A stretch of DNA of 64,000 nucleotides from Clostridiales bacterium SIT11 (lineage in GTDB: Bacteria > Bacillota > Clostridia > Tissierellales > Peptoniphilaceae): contig CYUK01000003.1 of NCBI GenBank assembly GCA_001299455.1, positions 1,674,001-1,738,000 of the forward strand, in the 5' to 3' direction. Positions 45,669 through 54,183 of this stretch are shown here, in pieces (within the stretch, counting starts at the first letter, position 1; each line of letters begins with the position of its first letter). The position numbers and the translations under genes were made by a program. The notes below the pieces were generated by a model. The model was not told the DNA's origin. It saw only the letters and a program-made list of their open reading frames with translations, and did no database searches.

Positions 45669-45694
45669 GTTTAAAAAACTGAAGGAATGGGTAC
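45669..45694 (+). promoter_or_regulatory. Possible SigB-like promoter of the RsbW-like gene
   Basis: GTTTAA (45669-45674), 14 bases, GGGTAC (45689-45694), close to the SigB consensus GTTTAA-N12-15-GGGTAT. No better SigA site is apparent. A chance match cannot be excluded and no SigB gene is in the window. Confidence 0.35.
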
Positions 45695-45729
45695 TATTGA
45701 ATAGAAGGAAAATAGAGAGAGGTGGGGGA

Positions 45730-46113
45730 GTGGATTATATTTTTGCAGGATCGGTTCCTAGCGATATTCACTGCGCCAAAGAGTTTATAAACTTAGCCAG
45801 TCAAGCATTAAGTAAGATTGTCTCTGATGAAGAACAATCCTTTGATATACGGTTAATCCTTCAAGAACTACTTATGAATGGTGTCATTCATGGAAATTGT
45901 ATGGATCGAAATAAGTATGTCTCTCTGGGGATAAACTACCAGTGGGGGAGCTTGAAAATTATTGTTCAAGACGAAGGAAAAGGCGTTTATCCTAAAAAGG
46001 AAAAATGTGAAGACGACATGCAGTGTAATGGCAGAGGCTTACAAATTGTAGAAGCCCTAAGCGACCAGGTCCTATTAAAAGGAAACGAAGTTATAGTTGT
46101 AAAAAGTCTATAG
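45730..46113 (+). CDS. RsbW/SpoIIAB-like ATP-binding protein
   Basis: About 127 residues of a stand-alone GHKL ATPase (HATPase_c_2). The N-box region is LILQELLMNGVIHGN, the G1 box IIVQDEGKG, and the G2 loop NGRGLQIVEAL. Such proteins act as anti-sigma factors or serine kinases that partner with STAS anti-anti-sigma proteins. No sigma factor or STAS gene is adjacent. I prefer GTG 45730 behind AGAGAGGTGG to the upstream TTG at 45697. A terminator follows, so it is monocistronic. Confidence 0.8.
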   Translation: MDYIFAGSVPSDIHCAKEFINLASQALSKIVSDEEQSFDIRLILQELLMNGVIHGNCMDRNKYVSLGINYQWGSLKIIVQDEGKGVYPKKEKCEDDMQCNGRGLQIVEALSDQVLLKGNEVIVVKSL

Positions 46114-46117
46114 GAGG

Positions 46118-46143
46118 GATACCCCTTAGAGGGTATCTTTTTC
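46118..46143 (+). terminator. Terminator after the RsbW-like gene
   Basis: GATACCC (46118-46124) pairs with GGGTATC (46131-46137), then TTTTTC. Confidence 0.88.
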
Positions 46144-46157
46144 TTTGTCTGGATATC

Positions 46158-46166
46158 TGCTATAAT
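46158..46166 (+). promoter_or_regulatory. Extended -10 promoter of typA
   Basis: TGC plus a perfect TATAAT (46161-46166), 30 bases upstream of the typA start. No clear -35. Confidence 0.65.
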
Positions 46167-46196
46167 AGAACAATATTAAAGAAAAGAGGCAAAACG

Positions 46197-48014
46197 TTGA
46201 CGAAGAACATAAGAAATATTGCAATTGTAGCCCATGTTGACCATGGAAAAACCACTTTAGTAGACCAACTTTTAAGACAGTCCGGAGTTTTTCATGAGCA
46301 TGAGCAATTAAAAGAACGGGTCATGGATAGTGGAGATATTGAACAAGAAAGAGGGATTACCATCCTCTCTAAAAATACAGCAGTCCACTATAATGACACC
46401 AAAATTAATATTATCGATACACCAGGCCATGCAGACTTTGGTGGAGAAGTGGAACGGGTTTTAAAAATGGTGGATGGAGTCGTCCTTTTAGTAGATGCCT
46501 ATGAAGGTCCCATGCCCCAAACCAAGTTTGTTTTAAAACAGGCCTTTGACTTAAAACTTCCAGTCATTGTTTGCATGAATAAAATTGACCGTCCAGAAGC
46601 TCGGCCCAGTGAAGTGGAAGAAGAAATCCTGGACTTATTTATTGAATTAGGAGCCGATGAAAGTGTTTTGGACTTTCCCTTTGTCTATGCTTCAGCAAAG
46701 CAAGGCTATGCCAGCCTGAACCCTGAGGACCGAGAAGGGACAATGAAGCCCTTATTTGATGCCATTATCAAGTATATTCCAGCACCAATTGACCAAGATG
46801 ACGCCCCCTTTAGTCTCTTGATTTCCACTATTGACTACAACGACTATGTAGGTCGGATTGGAATTGGCTGTATTTCCAAGGGGAAAATTTCTGTCAATGA
46901 ACCAGCCTTAATTGTCAACCACCAAGATCCTTCCAAACACCTAAAGGTAAAGACCACAGGGATTTTTGAATTTGAAGGCCTAGACAGGGTCCCGGTGGAA
47001 GAAGCTTCCTCCGGGAGTATTGTAGCGATTTCAGGAATTGAAGGAATTTCCATTGGGGACACCTTAACTGACCCCAACCATCCCCAGGCCATTGAATTTA
47101 ATAAAATTTCAGAGCCCACCATTAGCATGACCTTCCGGGTCAATGACTCTCCTTTTGCAGGCAAGGAAGGAAAGTTTGTCACCTCAAGACAACTCCGGAG
47201 CCGGCTCTTTAAGGAACTCCAAACCGATGTCAGCCTCCGGGTGGAAGATGGGGAATCCACAGACGCCTTTAAGGTCTCCGGCCGTGGAGAACTTCACCTG
47301 TCTGTTTTAATTGAAAATATGCGGAGGGAAGGCTACGAATTTTCCGTATCCAAACCCAAGGTCCTCTTCCGGGAAGAAAATGGCCAAAAACTAGAACCCA
47401 TGGAAACCGTCATTATTGACTTAAACCAAGAATTTGTAGGAACCGTCATTGAAAAGCTGGGAAGGCGAAAGGGAGAAATGGTCTCCATGACAGAGCCCAG
47501 CGGAGGCTATGCCCGTTTGACCTTTGATATTCCAGCCCGAGGCCTTATTGGCTACCGGCAAGAATTTTTAACAGACACCAAGGGATCAGGAATTTTAAAT
47601 TCTGTCTTTAAGGGCTATGAAAAATACAAGGGAGACATCCCCAATAGAAAGACAGGGTCCATTATTTCCTTTGACACTGGAGTTTCCTCCACCTATGGCT
47701 TAAATAATGCCCAAGAAAGAGGCAACCTCTTTATTGGACCGGGGAAGGAAGTCTATGAAGGCATGGTTGTAGGAGAATCTCCCAAGGGCTTGGACCTGGA
47801 AGTGTCTGTTACTAAGACAAAAAAACAAACCAACGTCCGGGCCTCTGGAAGCGACGATGCCCTAAAACTTTCTCCGCCAGTTGACCTGTCCTTGGAACAA
47901 GCCATTGAATTTATTGAAGATGATGAAATGATAGAAGTAACACCAACGGACTTTCGTATCCGTAAAATGATTTTAAACACCAATGCACGCTATAAGGCGG
48001 CTAAAAACAAATAA
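46197..48014 (+). CDS. typA: Translational GTPase TypA/BipA
   Basis: 605-residue EF-G-like GTPase that binds the ribosome and acts in stress or assembly. G motifs: AHVDHGKT (residues ~11-18), DTPGHADF, NKID. It has EF-G domains III and V and the BipA-specific C-terminal domain, with ARGLIGYRQEFLTDTKG. Start is TTG 46197 behind a modest AAGAGG; the next in-frame ATG would delete the P-loop. cls follows after 20 bases. Confidence 0.96.
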   Translation: MTKNIRNIAIVAHVDHGKTTLVDQLLRQSGVFHEHEQLKERVMDSGDIEQERGITILSKNTAVHYNDTKINIIDTPGHADFGGEVERVLKMVDGVVLLVDAYEGPMPQTKFVLKQAFDLKLPVIVCMNKIDRPEARPSEVEEEILDLFIELGADESVLDFPFVYASAKQGYASLNPEDREGTMKPLFDAIIKYIPAPIDQDDAPFSLLISTIDYNDYVGRIGIGCISKGKISVNEPALIVNHQDPSKHLKVKTTGIFEFEGLDRVPVEEASSGSIVAISGIEGISIGDTLTDPNHPQAIEFNKISEPTISMTFRVNDSPFAGKEGKFVTSRQLRSRLFKELQTDVSLRVEDGESTDAFKVSGRGELHLSVLIENMRREGYEFSVSKPKVLFREENGQKLEPMETVIIDLNQEFVGTVIEKLGRRKGEMVSMTEPSGGYARLTFDIPARGLIGYRQEFLTDTKGSGILNSVFKGYEKYKGDIPNRKTGSIISFDTGVSSTYGLNNAQERGNLFIGPGKEVYEGMVVGESPKGLDLEVSVTKTKKQTNVRASGSDDALKLSPPVDLSLEQAIEFIEDDEMIEVTPTDFRIRKMILNTNARYKAAKNK

Positions 48015-48034
48015 AGTAAAAGAGGTCGTTTATC

Positions 48035-49510
48035 ATGCTAGACTTTCTCCAAAATTCTTTTGCAGCTATTGGAACCTATATATACGCCTTTTCCAATCTC
48101 TTTATTGTCAACTTAATTTTAAGTGGGATTATTATCTTTATTGAACGGAAAAAGCCTTCTTCCACCCTCCTTTGGGTCATGACCGTAAACTTTCTACCTA
48201 TTTTTGGCTTTATCCTTTACCTACTTTTTGGTCAAGACATGAGCCGACGAAAAATGTTTCAAGAAAAACAATCTGTAGATGACAACCTGAGAAAGCAGGC
48301 TAAGCACCAATTACGGCAGATAAAATGGGGGTCCATGGTTTATGTCAATCAAAGGATAAAAAACTTTGAGGACATGCTTCAAATGTTTATCCGTGGGGAA
48401 AAAGAAATGCTCAGCAAGGACAATGACCTGGAGGTTTTTGTCGATGGACCGGAAAAATTCAACCGCCTCCTCCAAGATATAGACCAGGCCAAGGAATGCA
48501 TTTGTGTCCAGTACTATATTTTAAAGTCTGATAAACTGGGCTTGATGGTCCAAGACCTTTTAATTAAGAAGGCCCGGGAAGGAGTCCGGGTCCTCCTCTT
48601 AGTCGATGGAATGGGAGGACGGAAATTCCGCCTCAAAGACCGGAAAAAATTGGAGGCCAATGGAGTCCACCTGGCCATCTTTTTCCCAGGAATCCTGCCT
48701 AAAATCAATAGCCATATTAACTACCGAAACCACAGAAAACTTGTCATTATCGACCATGAAATTGGCTATGTAGGCGGCTTTAATGTAGGAGACGAGTATG
48801 TGAACCAAGACCCCTCCATTGGTTATTGGCGAGACACCCACTTAAGAATTGTGGGACCGGCTGTTGCAGACCTCCAATGGCGGTTTTTCCTAGACTACCG
48901 GTTTGCAGGAAAAGAAGAGGACTGTGTCTTCCAAACCAAATTTATCTATCCCATTCGAGGGCAAAAGGAAATGGTCATTGTTTCCTCCGGTCCTGACAGC
49001 CATGCAGACTGTATCCGGAATGGTTATGATAAAATGATTACCCGGGCCAAAAAGGATATTTACATCCAAACCCCCTACTTTGTGCCAGATGAAGGGCTTT
49101 TAAATTCCCTGAAAATTGCCCTCATGTCAGGGAAAAATGTCCACATTATGTTCCCTCAAAAAAAAGATCATCCCTTTGTCCACTGGGCCAGCCGGTCCTT
49201 TATTGGAGAACTTTTGCCCCTAGGAGCCGATGTCTACCTTTACCAAGACGGCTTTATTCATTCCAAGGTGGTTTTAATGGACGACTTTATTTCCTCTGTG
49301 GGGACAGCCAATTTTGATATCCGGTCCTTTATCCTAAATTTTGAAGTCAATGCCTTTATTTTTGATGAAGAAACCAATGCCCACTTGGTCCGAAAATTCT
49401 GGCTAGATGTGGCCCATTCCAAGGCCCTAACCTGGGAAAGCTACCAGGAAAGAGGAAAAATTGTAAAAATGAAAGAGGACTTGTGCAGGCTTTTGGCCCC
49501 AATCCTTTAA
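48035..49510 (+). CDS. cls: Cardiolipin synthase
   Basis: Membrane phospholipase D-family enzyme joining two phosphatidylglycerols, 491 residues. Two N-terminal membrane helices (~10-65) precede two HKD motifs: HRKLVIIDHEIGYVGGFN (about residue 233) and HSKVVLMDDFISSVGTAN (about 409). Probably co-transcribed with typA; a perfect terminator follows. Confidence 0.96.
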   Translation: MLDFLQNSFAAIGTYIYAFSNLFIVNLILSGIIIFIERKKPSSTLLWVMTVNFLPIFGFILYLLFGQDMSRRKMFQEKQSVDDNLRKQAKHQLRQIKWGSMVYVNQRIKNFEDMLQMFIRGEKEMLSKDNDLEVFVDGPEKFNRLLQDIDQAKECICVQYYILKSDKLGLMVQDLLIKKAREGVRVLLLVDGMGGRKFRLKDRKKLEANGVHLAIFFPGILPKINSHINYRNHRKLVIIDHEIGYVGGFNVGDEYVNQDPSIGYWRDTHLRIVGPAVADLQWRFFLDYRFAGKEEDCVFQTKFIYPIRGQKEMVIVSSGPDSHADCIRNGYDKMITRAKKDIYIQTPYFVPDEGLLNSLKIALMSGKNVHIMFPQKKDHPFVHWASRSFIGELLPLGADVYLYQDGFIHSKVVLMDDFISSVGTANFDIRSFILNFEVNAFIFDEETNAHLVRKFWLDVAHSKALTWESYQERGKIVKMKEDLCRLLAPIL

Positions 49511-49547
49511 AAGAAAACTACAGGTTCCTGCCTGTAGTTTTCTTTTA
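49511..49547 (+). terminator. Terminator after cls
   Basis: AAGAAAACTACAGG (49511-49524) pairs perfectly with CCTGTAGTTTTCTT (49531-49544), then TT. Confidence 0.92.
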
Positions 49548-49690
49548 AAGGACTGTAATTAAAAAAATTTTTTAAAGATAGAAAATTCTCAAGACAGCAT
49601 AGAACGAAGGCGTTAAGACCTTCGAAGAGGAAAAATAACAGGAAACTGAACGTATTTCAAAAAATTCAATTACCTAAAATTTCGAATTTG

Positions 49691-49699
49691 TGTTATACT
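49691..49699 (+). promoter_or_regulatory. Promoter of the second cobalamin riboswitch
   Basis: TGT plus TATACT (49694-49699); a weak TTACCT (49670-49675) lies 18 bases upstream. The bases 49548-49690 before it show no gene. Confidence 0.6.
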
Positions 49700-49727
49700 G
49701 AAATAAGAACAGAAGATATTAATAAAA

Positions 49728-49954
49728 TGGTTTGCCTAGCAATGAAAAGAGAATTGTGTGCAAATCACAAACGGTCCGGCCACTGTAAATGGGGAGCATC
49801 ATTCACCACTGAGAAATTGGGAAGGAGAATGAGAAAGCGATAATCCATAAGTCAGGAGAACTGCCATTTTATTTGTATGTTACCTTCTTGGATTAGGGTG
49901 GGCATATAGAATGAAATGTAATGACACCCTAAGCACTTTTGCTTAGGGTTTTTT
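49728..49954 (+). promoter_or_regulatory. Cobalamin riboswitch with terminator/antiterminator platform
   Basis: Aptamer landmarks: ACGGTCCGGCCACTGTAA (~49771-49788), TTGGGAAGGAG (~49817), and the B12 box ATAAGTCAGGAGAACTGCC (~49847-49865). The platform is explicit: CCCTAAGC (49927-49934) with GCTTAGGG (49941-49948) plus T6 is the terminator, while TTAGGGTG (49893-49900) can instead pair with CACCCTAA (49925-49932) as antiterminator. Hence B12 is predicted to switch off the genes that follow (DUF2292 and possibly the SLH/DUF4430 proteins). Confidence 0.9.
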
Positions 49955-50002
49955 CTATTTTTGTTTGCCTGCCTTCTTTAAGTAGATGGAGGTGAAAAAG
50001 AC

Positions 50003-50152
50003 GTGATGACTGCAAAAAAAGAAGAAGTGACAGAACGAGAAGCCAAGTTGCTTAAACTCATTCGGTCTACGAAATTTGGGGAACTTAAAATTATTATTCA
50101 AGACCAAGAACCCATTCGCGTCGAAGAAGTGAAAAAGTCCATAAAACTTTAA
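50003..50152 (+). CDS. DUF2292 (YezD-like) small protein
   Basis: 49 residues. The family pattern is recognisable: AKLLKLIRSTKFGELKIIIQ then DQEPIRVEEVKKS, matching the YezD core of a short helix and a beta hairpin. GTG at 50003 is 8 bases after GGAGGTG (49988-49994); the ATG at 50006 is also possible. It is the first gene behind the cobalamin riboswitch. Function unknown; relatives often sit in metabolite-uptake or sulfur-related operons as I recall. Confidence 0.75.
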   Translation: MMTAKKEEVTEREAKLLKLIRSTKFGELKIIIQDQEPIRVEEVKKSIKL

Positions 50153-50170
50153 TGTACATATATTGACCAG

Positions 50171-50222
50171 AAAACTGGAGATATAGGGAAAAAGAGAAAA
50201 TCCCCGTATCTCCAGTTTTTTT
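50171..50222 (+). terminator. Terminator-like hairpin between the DUF2292 and SLH/DUF4430 genes
   Basis: AAAACTGGAGATA (50171-50183) pairs with TATCTCCAGTTTT (50207-50219), with an inner GGG/CCC pairing, then TTT. It ends 17 bases before the next ATG, and I see no promoter after it. So the SLH gene depends on read-through or on a promoter I cannot recognise. Confidence 0.85.
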
Positions 50223-50239
50223 ATGAGAAAGGAGAAAAA

Positions 50240-53200
50240 ATGAAGAAAAAAATACTAGCCAGCCTGCTGGCAGGGGTCGTCTTGGCAACATCCATCTTGC
50301 CTACAGCCAGCTTTGCCCAGGAAGACCTGGGAATGGAAAGGACCCAAACCCAAGAAACAAGCCAGGAAGATAAGAGGCCAGCTTCTAATGACCTTTCTGA
50401 GCTTAGATTTTTTGTAGATGATGAGGAATTTTTTCCTGCAACCCCATTTTTTTCAGATCAAAAATCTTATCGGATTTATCTACCTAGAGGGACAAAAAAA
50501 GTTACCATTCATGCTGTAGCTAGAGACCCTAGAGCTAAGATTTGGAAAGGCACAGGAGAAGATGCAGAGGAAGTTCCAGAAGACTGGGCCTATTCTTTTT
50601 CGGGGAATCCAGACTATCTTGGTCGTTACTATGGATTTTTCACTTTATCTGCTTCTTCGGAGAAACCCAGTCAAAGTTTCTCGAATCAATATTCAATTGA
50701 GTTCGAGGTTGCCGGCTATCCAAGGCCTGTTATTGAAGGAGTTCAAGATAATTATGTCTTTGAACGCTATCAAAAAGTGACCCGAGAAGACTTATTAAAG
50801 AATGTTTCTGCTCAGGATGAGGTGGATGGGGACCTAACTTCTAAAATTGAAATTAAGGGTTTAGATTGGAAGGAAGATGGCTTCCTTAATACGGATTATA
50901 AAACATTAGCTCCAGAGAACTTCAGTTTTCGTGTTACCAATAGTCATGGAAAGACAGAAACAGCTTCTTCTAAGTGTTCTATAGTAGATCCTGGAACGCC
51001 TAAGGAAGATATGAATGCTCCTAAAATTTCCGTTCCTCAAGAAGAAGTTAAATGCTATGAAGGGGACTTCTTTAGCAAGGAAGATCTTTTAAGAGAAGTC
51101 ACTGCCCAGGACGATATAGATGGCGATTTAACTGAAAAAATTCAAGTAAAACCAGAAAGCCTAGCAATAGAAAATCTTCCCTCTCAGACGGCACAACAAG
51201 GATATGCAAAGGCATATATTGTTGACTACAGTGTAAAAGATAGGGCAGGAAATGAAGGAACGAAAAGAGTATTTTATTATGCTTACCATAAACGTCATGG
51301 ACAAAATCTAGATGAAAGAGATAAGCGGATTCAAGAAATTTTAAAGGTTTTGGCCAAAGAAGAATATTATGGAACAGGGGAAGACTGGGGCATAGTTGCC
51401 TTGGGTCTCTACGGGAAAGCAGACCATGGCAATATATCCAGCCTGTTAAGCCAGGCACAAGACATCATTAGTAAAAAACAAAAAAAAGTAACAGAATATG
51501 AGCGAATAGCTTTATCCTTAACGGCAGCAGGTTTAGATATCCGAAATTTACCTACCAAGGAAGGTAGCCGGATTAATCTCATTGAAACTATCGCCAACCA
51601 TCAACCCATGGGGAGTAATAATGACTATATCTTTGCCCTCTTGGCCTATGATTCCGGGAATTACCCTGTTTCTGAGGGAGCTAAGTGGACAAGACAAGCC
51701 TTGATTGACTATTTACTGAAGGTTCAACTTTCACAAGGAGGCTGGAGTTTAGAAGGGTCTGGAGGAAAATTAGAACCAGATATTACCGCTATGGCCATCC
51801 AAGCTCTAGCTCCCTATCAAGACCAAATACTAGTAAAAAAAGCTCTGGATAAGGCTTTAGATCGGTTGGCAATCTATAAAACCAGAGATTACGGTTTTTA
51901 CAATGTTCAGGGAGAGGAAAACTCCGAGACGACAGCCCAAACTATTTTGGCTTTGCTATCTATGGGCATCAATCCTAAAGAAGATTTTCGCTATTCCGAC
52001 CGGGGAGGACAAGATGTAGTAGATGGACTTTTAACTTTTGCTCTTGCATCAAACCGGTTTACCCATACTAAGACCCCTGTCCCTGGCTATGAAGTAAAAG
52101 AAAATAATATGTCCAATGTCCAGGCTTTCCAGGCCCTAGCCGCCTACCAAAACTTTAAGGAAAAAGGAGGCAAGGATCCTTATTACCCCTTCCGCTTTAA
52201 AGATTTTAGTCAAGAAAAACCGGAAGATAATCCAAGTAAACCCGATAAGCCCATTGATCCTGATACTGTTGTTACCCTAAGAGATTTGGAAATTCTTTCC
52301 CTACCCTACCAAACCACCTATGAAGAAGGAGAAGAACCCAGCCTAGACGGCCTAAAAGTTAGGGCCAGCTATTCCGACGGGTCTCGTAAAGTTCTGGACA
52401 ATAAAGACCTTAAGGTTTTTGATTTTTCCACCTCTTCCTGGAGTCCCAATCGGATTGTAACCATCGCCTATGGGGGACTCAAAACCACCTTTAGCATCCA
52501 GGTTAAGGAAAAAGAAGGGGCCCATAAAGACCAAGCCAACATCTTGGTTAAAGACCCCAAGGGACGAACCTACTTCACGGCCCAAAACCTATCCATTCGT
52601 CCTGGAGAAGATACCGCCTTTTCTCTCTTACAAAAAACTGGCTTAACATATAAGTACAACTACCACAAGACCTATTCCGGAGTCTATGTATCCGCCATTG
52701 AAGGTCTGGCAGAATTTGACGGTGGTCCCAATTCTGGTTGGATGTACCGGGTTAATGGAGACTTTCCCAATCACTCCGCCTCTCTCCATAAGATTTATGC
52801 TGGAGACAAGGTAGAATGGCTCTACACTAGAGATCTGGGAAAAGACCTAGGTGCGAAGTTTGACGAAGAGGAAGAGGGTTATCAAGTGACCATTAACCAT
52901 AATCAAGGCGGTCAAGTGTCTCCTTCAGGTCAAGTGAAGGTGAAAAAAGGCGAAAGCTTAAATTTAACCATCAAGGCCGATTCAGGTTATGCCATTGACA
53001 AGGTTTTAGTGGATGGACAAGACCAAGGAAAAGTCACTTCTTATCAACTCTCTAATATTGACAGCAACCACCGGGTAGAAGTGCAATTTGCCCAAGTAAA
53101 AGACTTGGAGGCAAAGGACTTAGAAAATCAAAAACAAGAAATCAAGACCTTAAAAGATATCCAAGGTCATTGGGGTCAAGAGGCCATGGAATATTGTTTA

Positions 53201-53671
53201 AAGAAGGGCTATTTCAAAGGCCGTGGAGATGGAACCTTTGGAGCGGACGCTCCTGTCAGCCGTGGAGACTTTGTTACCGTCTTAGGAAGACGGAGAAAGG
53301 CGCCAGTAAAAGCCGAAAAATCCTTTAAAGACGTAGATCTGAACACCTACTATGGACCCTATGTAGCTTGGAGCAAACAAGTAGGTATAGCCCATGGTTA
53401 CAAGGGTAACTTCCGGCCCAAAGACTCCATGACTCGAGAAGAAATGGCAAAAGTCTTCCAAGAGTATTTAAAGGCAGAAAAGAAACTAAGCAAAAGAGAA
53501 AAACGGACCTTTAAAGACCAAAAGAAGATCTCCTCTTGGGCAAAGGAATCTGTCGATAGTTTAACCTCTCAAGGAATCCTGCAAGGGGATGAACAAGGTA
53601 ACTTTAATCCCAAGAACCCACTAACCCGGGCCCAAGTCGCCCAAGTCCTCTACCAAATCGACCAGCAATAA
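50240..53671 (+). CDS. SLH-anchored surface protein with transcobalamin-like alpha/alpha-barrel and DUF4430
   Basis: 1143 residues. Signal peptide 1-27 (cleavage after SFA-Q); two DUF5011-like repeats (~172-250 and ~268-350, each with a DGDLT core); an alpha/alpha-barrel of the terpenoid-cyclase/prenyltransferase type (~353-655, with QGGWSLEGSGG and DITAMAIQALAPY); a bacterial Ig-like domain (~676-755); DUF4430 (~763-873, with SGWMYRVNGDFPN and GDKVEWLYTRDLGKDLG); a beta-repeat (~880-955); and three SLH repeats (~970-1143) for cell-wall anchoring. Intrinsic factor and transcobalamin combine the same barrel and DUF4430-type domain to hold cobalamin. With the upstream cobalamin riboswitch, surface B12 binding is a reasonable inference. 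Strong AAAGGAG precedes the ATG. Confidence 0.85.
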   Translation: MKKKILASLLAGVVLATSILPTASFAQEDLGMERTQTQETSQEDKRPASNDLSELRFFVDDEEFFPATPFFSDQKSYRIYLPRGTKKVTIHAVARDPRAKIWKGTGEDAEEVPEDWAYSFSGNPDYLGRYYGFFTLSASSEKPSQSFSNQYSIEFEVAGYPRPVIEGVQDNYVFERYQKVTREDLLKNVSAQDEVDGDLTSKIEIKGLDWKEDGFLNTDYKTLAPENFSFRVTNSHGKTETASSKCSIVDPGTPKEDMNAPKISVPQEEVKCYEGDFFSKEDLLREVTAQDDIDGDLTEKIQVKPESLAIENLPSQTAQQGYAKAYIVDYSVKDRAGNEGTKRVFYYAYHKRHGQNLDERDKRIQEILKVLAKEEYYGTGEDWGIVALGLYGKADHGNISSLLSQAQDIISKKQKKVTEYERIALSLTAAGLDIRNLPTKEGSRINLIETIANHQPMGSNNDYIFALLAYDSGNYPVSEGAKWTRQALIDYLLKVQLSQGGWSLEGSGGKLEPDITAMAIQALAPYQDQILVKKALDKALDRLAIYKTRDYGFYNVQGEENSETTAQTILALLSMGINPKEDFRYSDRGGQDVVDGLLTFALASNRFTHTKTPVPGYEVKENNMSNVQAFQALAAYQNFKEKGGKDPYYPFRFKDFSQEKPEDNPSKPDKPIDPDTVVTLRDLEILSLPYQTTYEEGEEPSLDGLKVRASYSDGSRKVLDNKDLKVFDFSTSSWSPNRIVTIAYGGLKTTFSIQVKEKEGAHKDQANILVKDPKGRTYFTAQNLSIRPGEDTAFSLLQKTGLTYKYNYHKTYSGVYVSAIEGLAEFDGGPNSGWMYRVNGDFPNHSASLHKIYAGDKVEWLYTRDLGKDLGAKFDEEEEGYQVTINHNQGGQVSPSGQVKVKKGESLNLTIKADSGYAIDKVLVDGQDQGKVTSYQLSNIDSNHRVEVQFAQVKDLEAKDLENQKQEIKTLKDIQGHWGQEAMEYCLKKGYFKGRGDGTFGADAPVSRGDFVTVLGRRRKAPVKAEKSFKDVDLNTYYGPYVAWSKQVGIAHGYKGNFRPKDSMTREEMAKVFQEYLKAEKKLSKREKRTFKDQKKISSWAKESVDSLTSQGILQGDEQGNFNPKNPLTRAQVAQVLYQIDQQ

Positions 53672-53687
53672 AAGAATTGTAAAACTT

Positions 53688-53714
53688 TGTAGGGGCGACC
53701 TGGTGTCGCCCGTA
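53688..53714 (+). repeat. Palindromic intergenic repeat, copy 1
   Basis: TGTAGGGGCGAC-CTGGT-GTCGCCC unit: GGGCGAC (53693-53699) pairs with GTCGCCC (53705-53711). Confidence 0.8.
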
Positions 53715-53766
53715 AGGACCAAATCAGAAAATGTAACAATGAGGGGAAAAGCTGGTTCAGAAAACC

Positions 53767-53790
53767 GTAGGGGCGACCCTTGAAGCCCTA
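53767..53790 (+). repeat. Palindromic intergenic repeat, copy 2 (diverged)
   Basis: Begins GTAGGGGCGACC like copy 1 but the 3' arm is AGCCCTA, so the hairpin is imperfect. Confidence 0.65.
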
Positions 53791-53800
53791 GCTAATATAT

Positions 53801-53825
53801 TGTAGGGGCGATCTGGTGTCGCCCG
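53801..53825 (+). repeat. Palindromic intergenic repeat, copy 3
   Basis: TGTAGGGGCGATCTGGTGTC then GCCCG: one substitution from copy 1 over the shared unit. Confidence 0.8.
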
Positions 53826-53859
53826 AAATCAAAGACTGGCAAAGAAAGAGAATTCGTCA

Positions 53860-53891
53860 GCCCACAAGGGCTAGACCAGCTAGCCCCTACA
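53860..53891 (-). repeat. Palindromic intergenic repeat, copy 4 (inverted)
   Basis: On the minus strand it reads TGTAGGGGCTAGCTGGTCTA then GCCC, the same layout in opposite orientation with compensating arm changes (GGGCTAG/CTAGCCC). Confidence 0.7.
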
Positions 53892-53912
53892 GATTAAATT
53901 GCATGTAATTAT

Positions 53913-53939
53913 TGTAGGGGACTGCTTGTCAGGCCCGTA
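53913..53939 (+). repeat. Palindromic intergenic repeat, copy 5 (diverged)
   Basis: TGTAGGGGACTGCTTGTCAG then GCCCGTAA keeps both ends of the unit. The rest of this 512-base gap (53940-54183) has a CTTTATGG/CCATAAAG hairpin (54039-54068), a GGACA/TGTCC hairpin (54112-54131) and no supported gene. Confidence 0.65.
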
Positions 53940-54183
53940 AAGACTCGGTCTCGAGGAACTACAGTAAATTTTCCTAATAAGGATTAACCCCTAGATAAAA
54001 AACAATAAACATCTGGATAATCAAAAGAAAGGAGGCATCTTTATGGTTACATAGGAAAACCCATAAAGAGAAAAATTATAACTATACCGTAGTAAAGGAG
54101 GTGGTTCCCTTGGACAGTTCAGAGAATGTCCGAGAGGAGAAAAATGTTAGTTGGTAAAAATATTTAATTTTAAGGAGGAACCC

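Noticed and set aside
53688-53939. Repeat cluster as a CRISPR array
   Set aside because: Units are self-complementary, diverged, in mixed orientation and irregularly spaced; no cas genes.
54111-54158. Short TTG-started frame (15 codons) after a GGAGGTGG site ahead of the secreted DUF4430 gene
   Set aside because: Too short, no family match, and the site also forms part of hairpins; a leader peptide is possible but unsupported.
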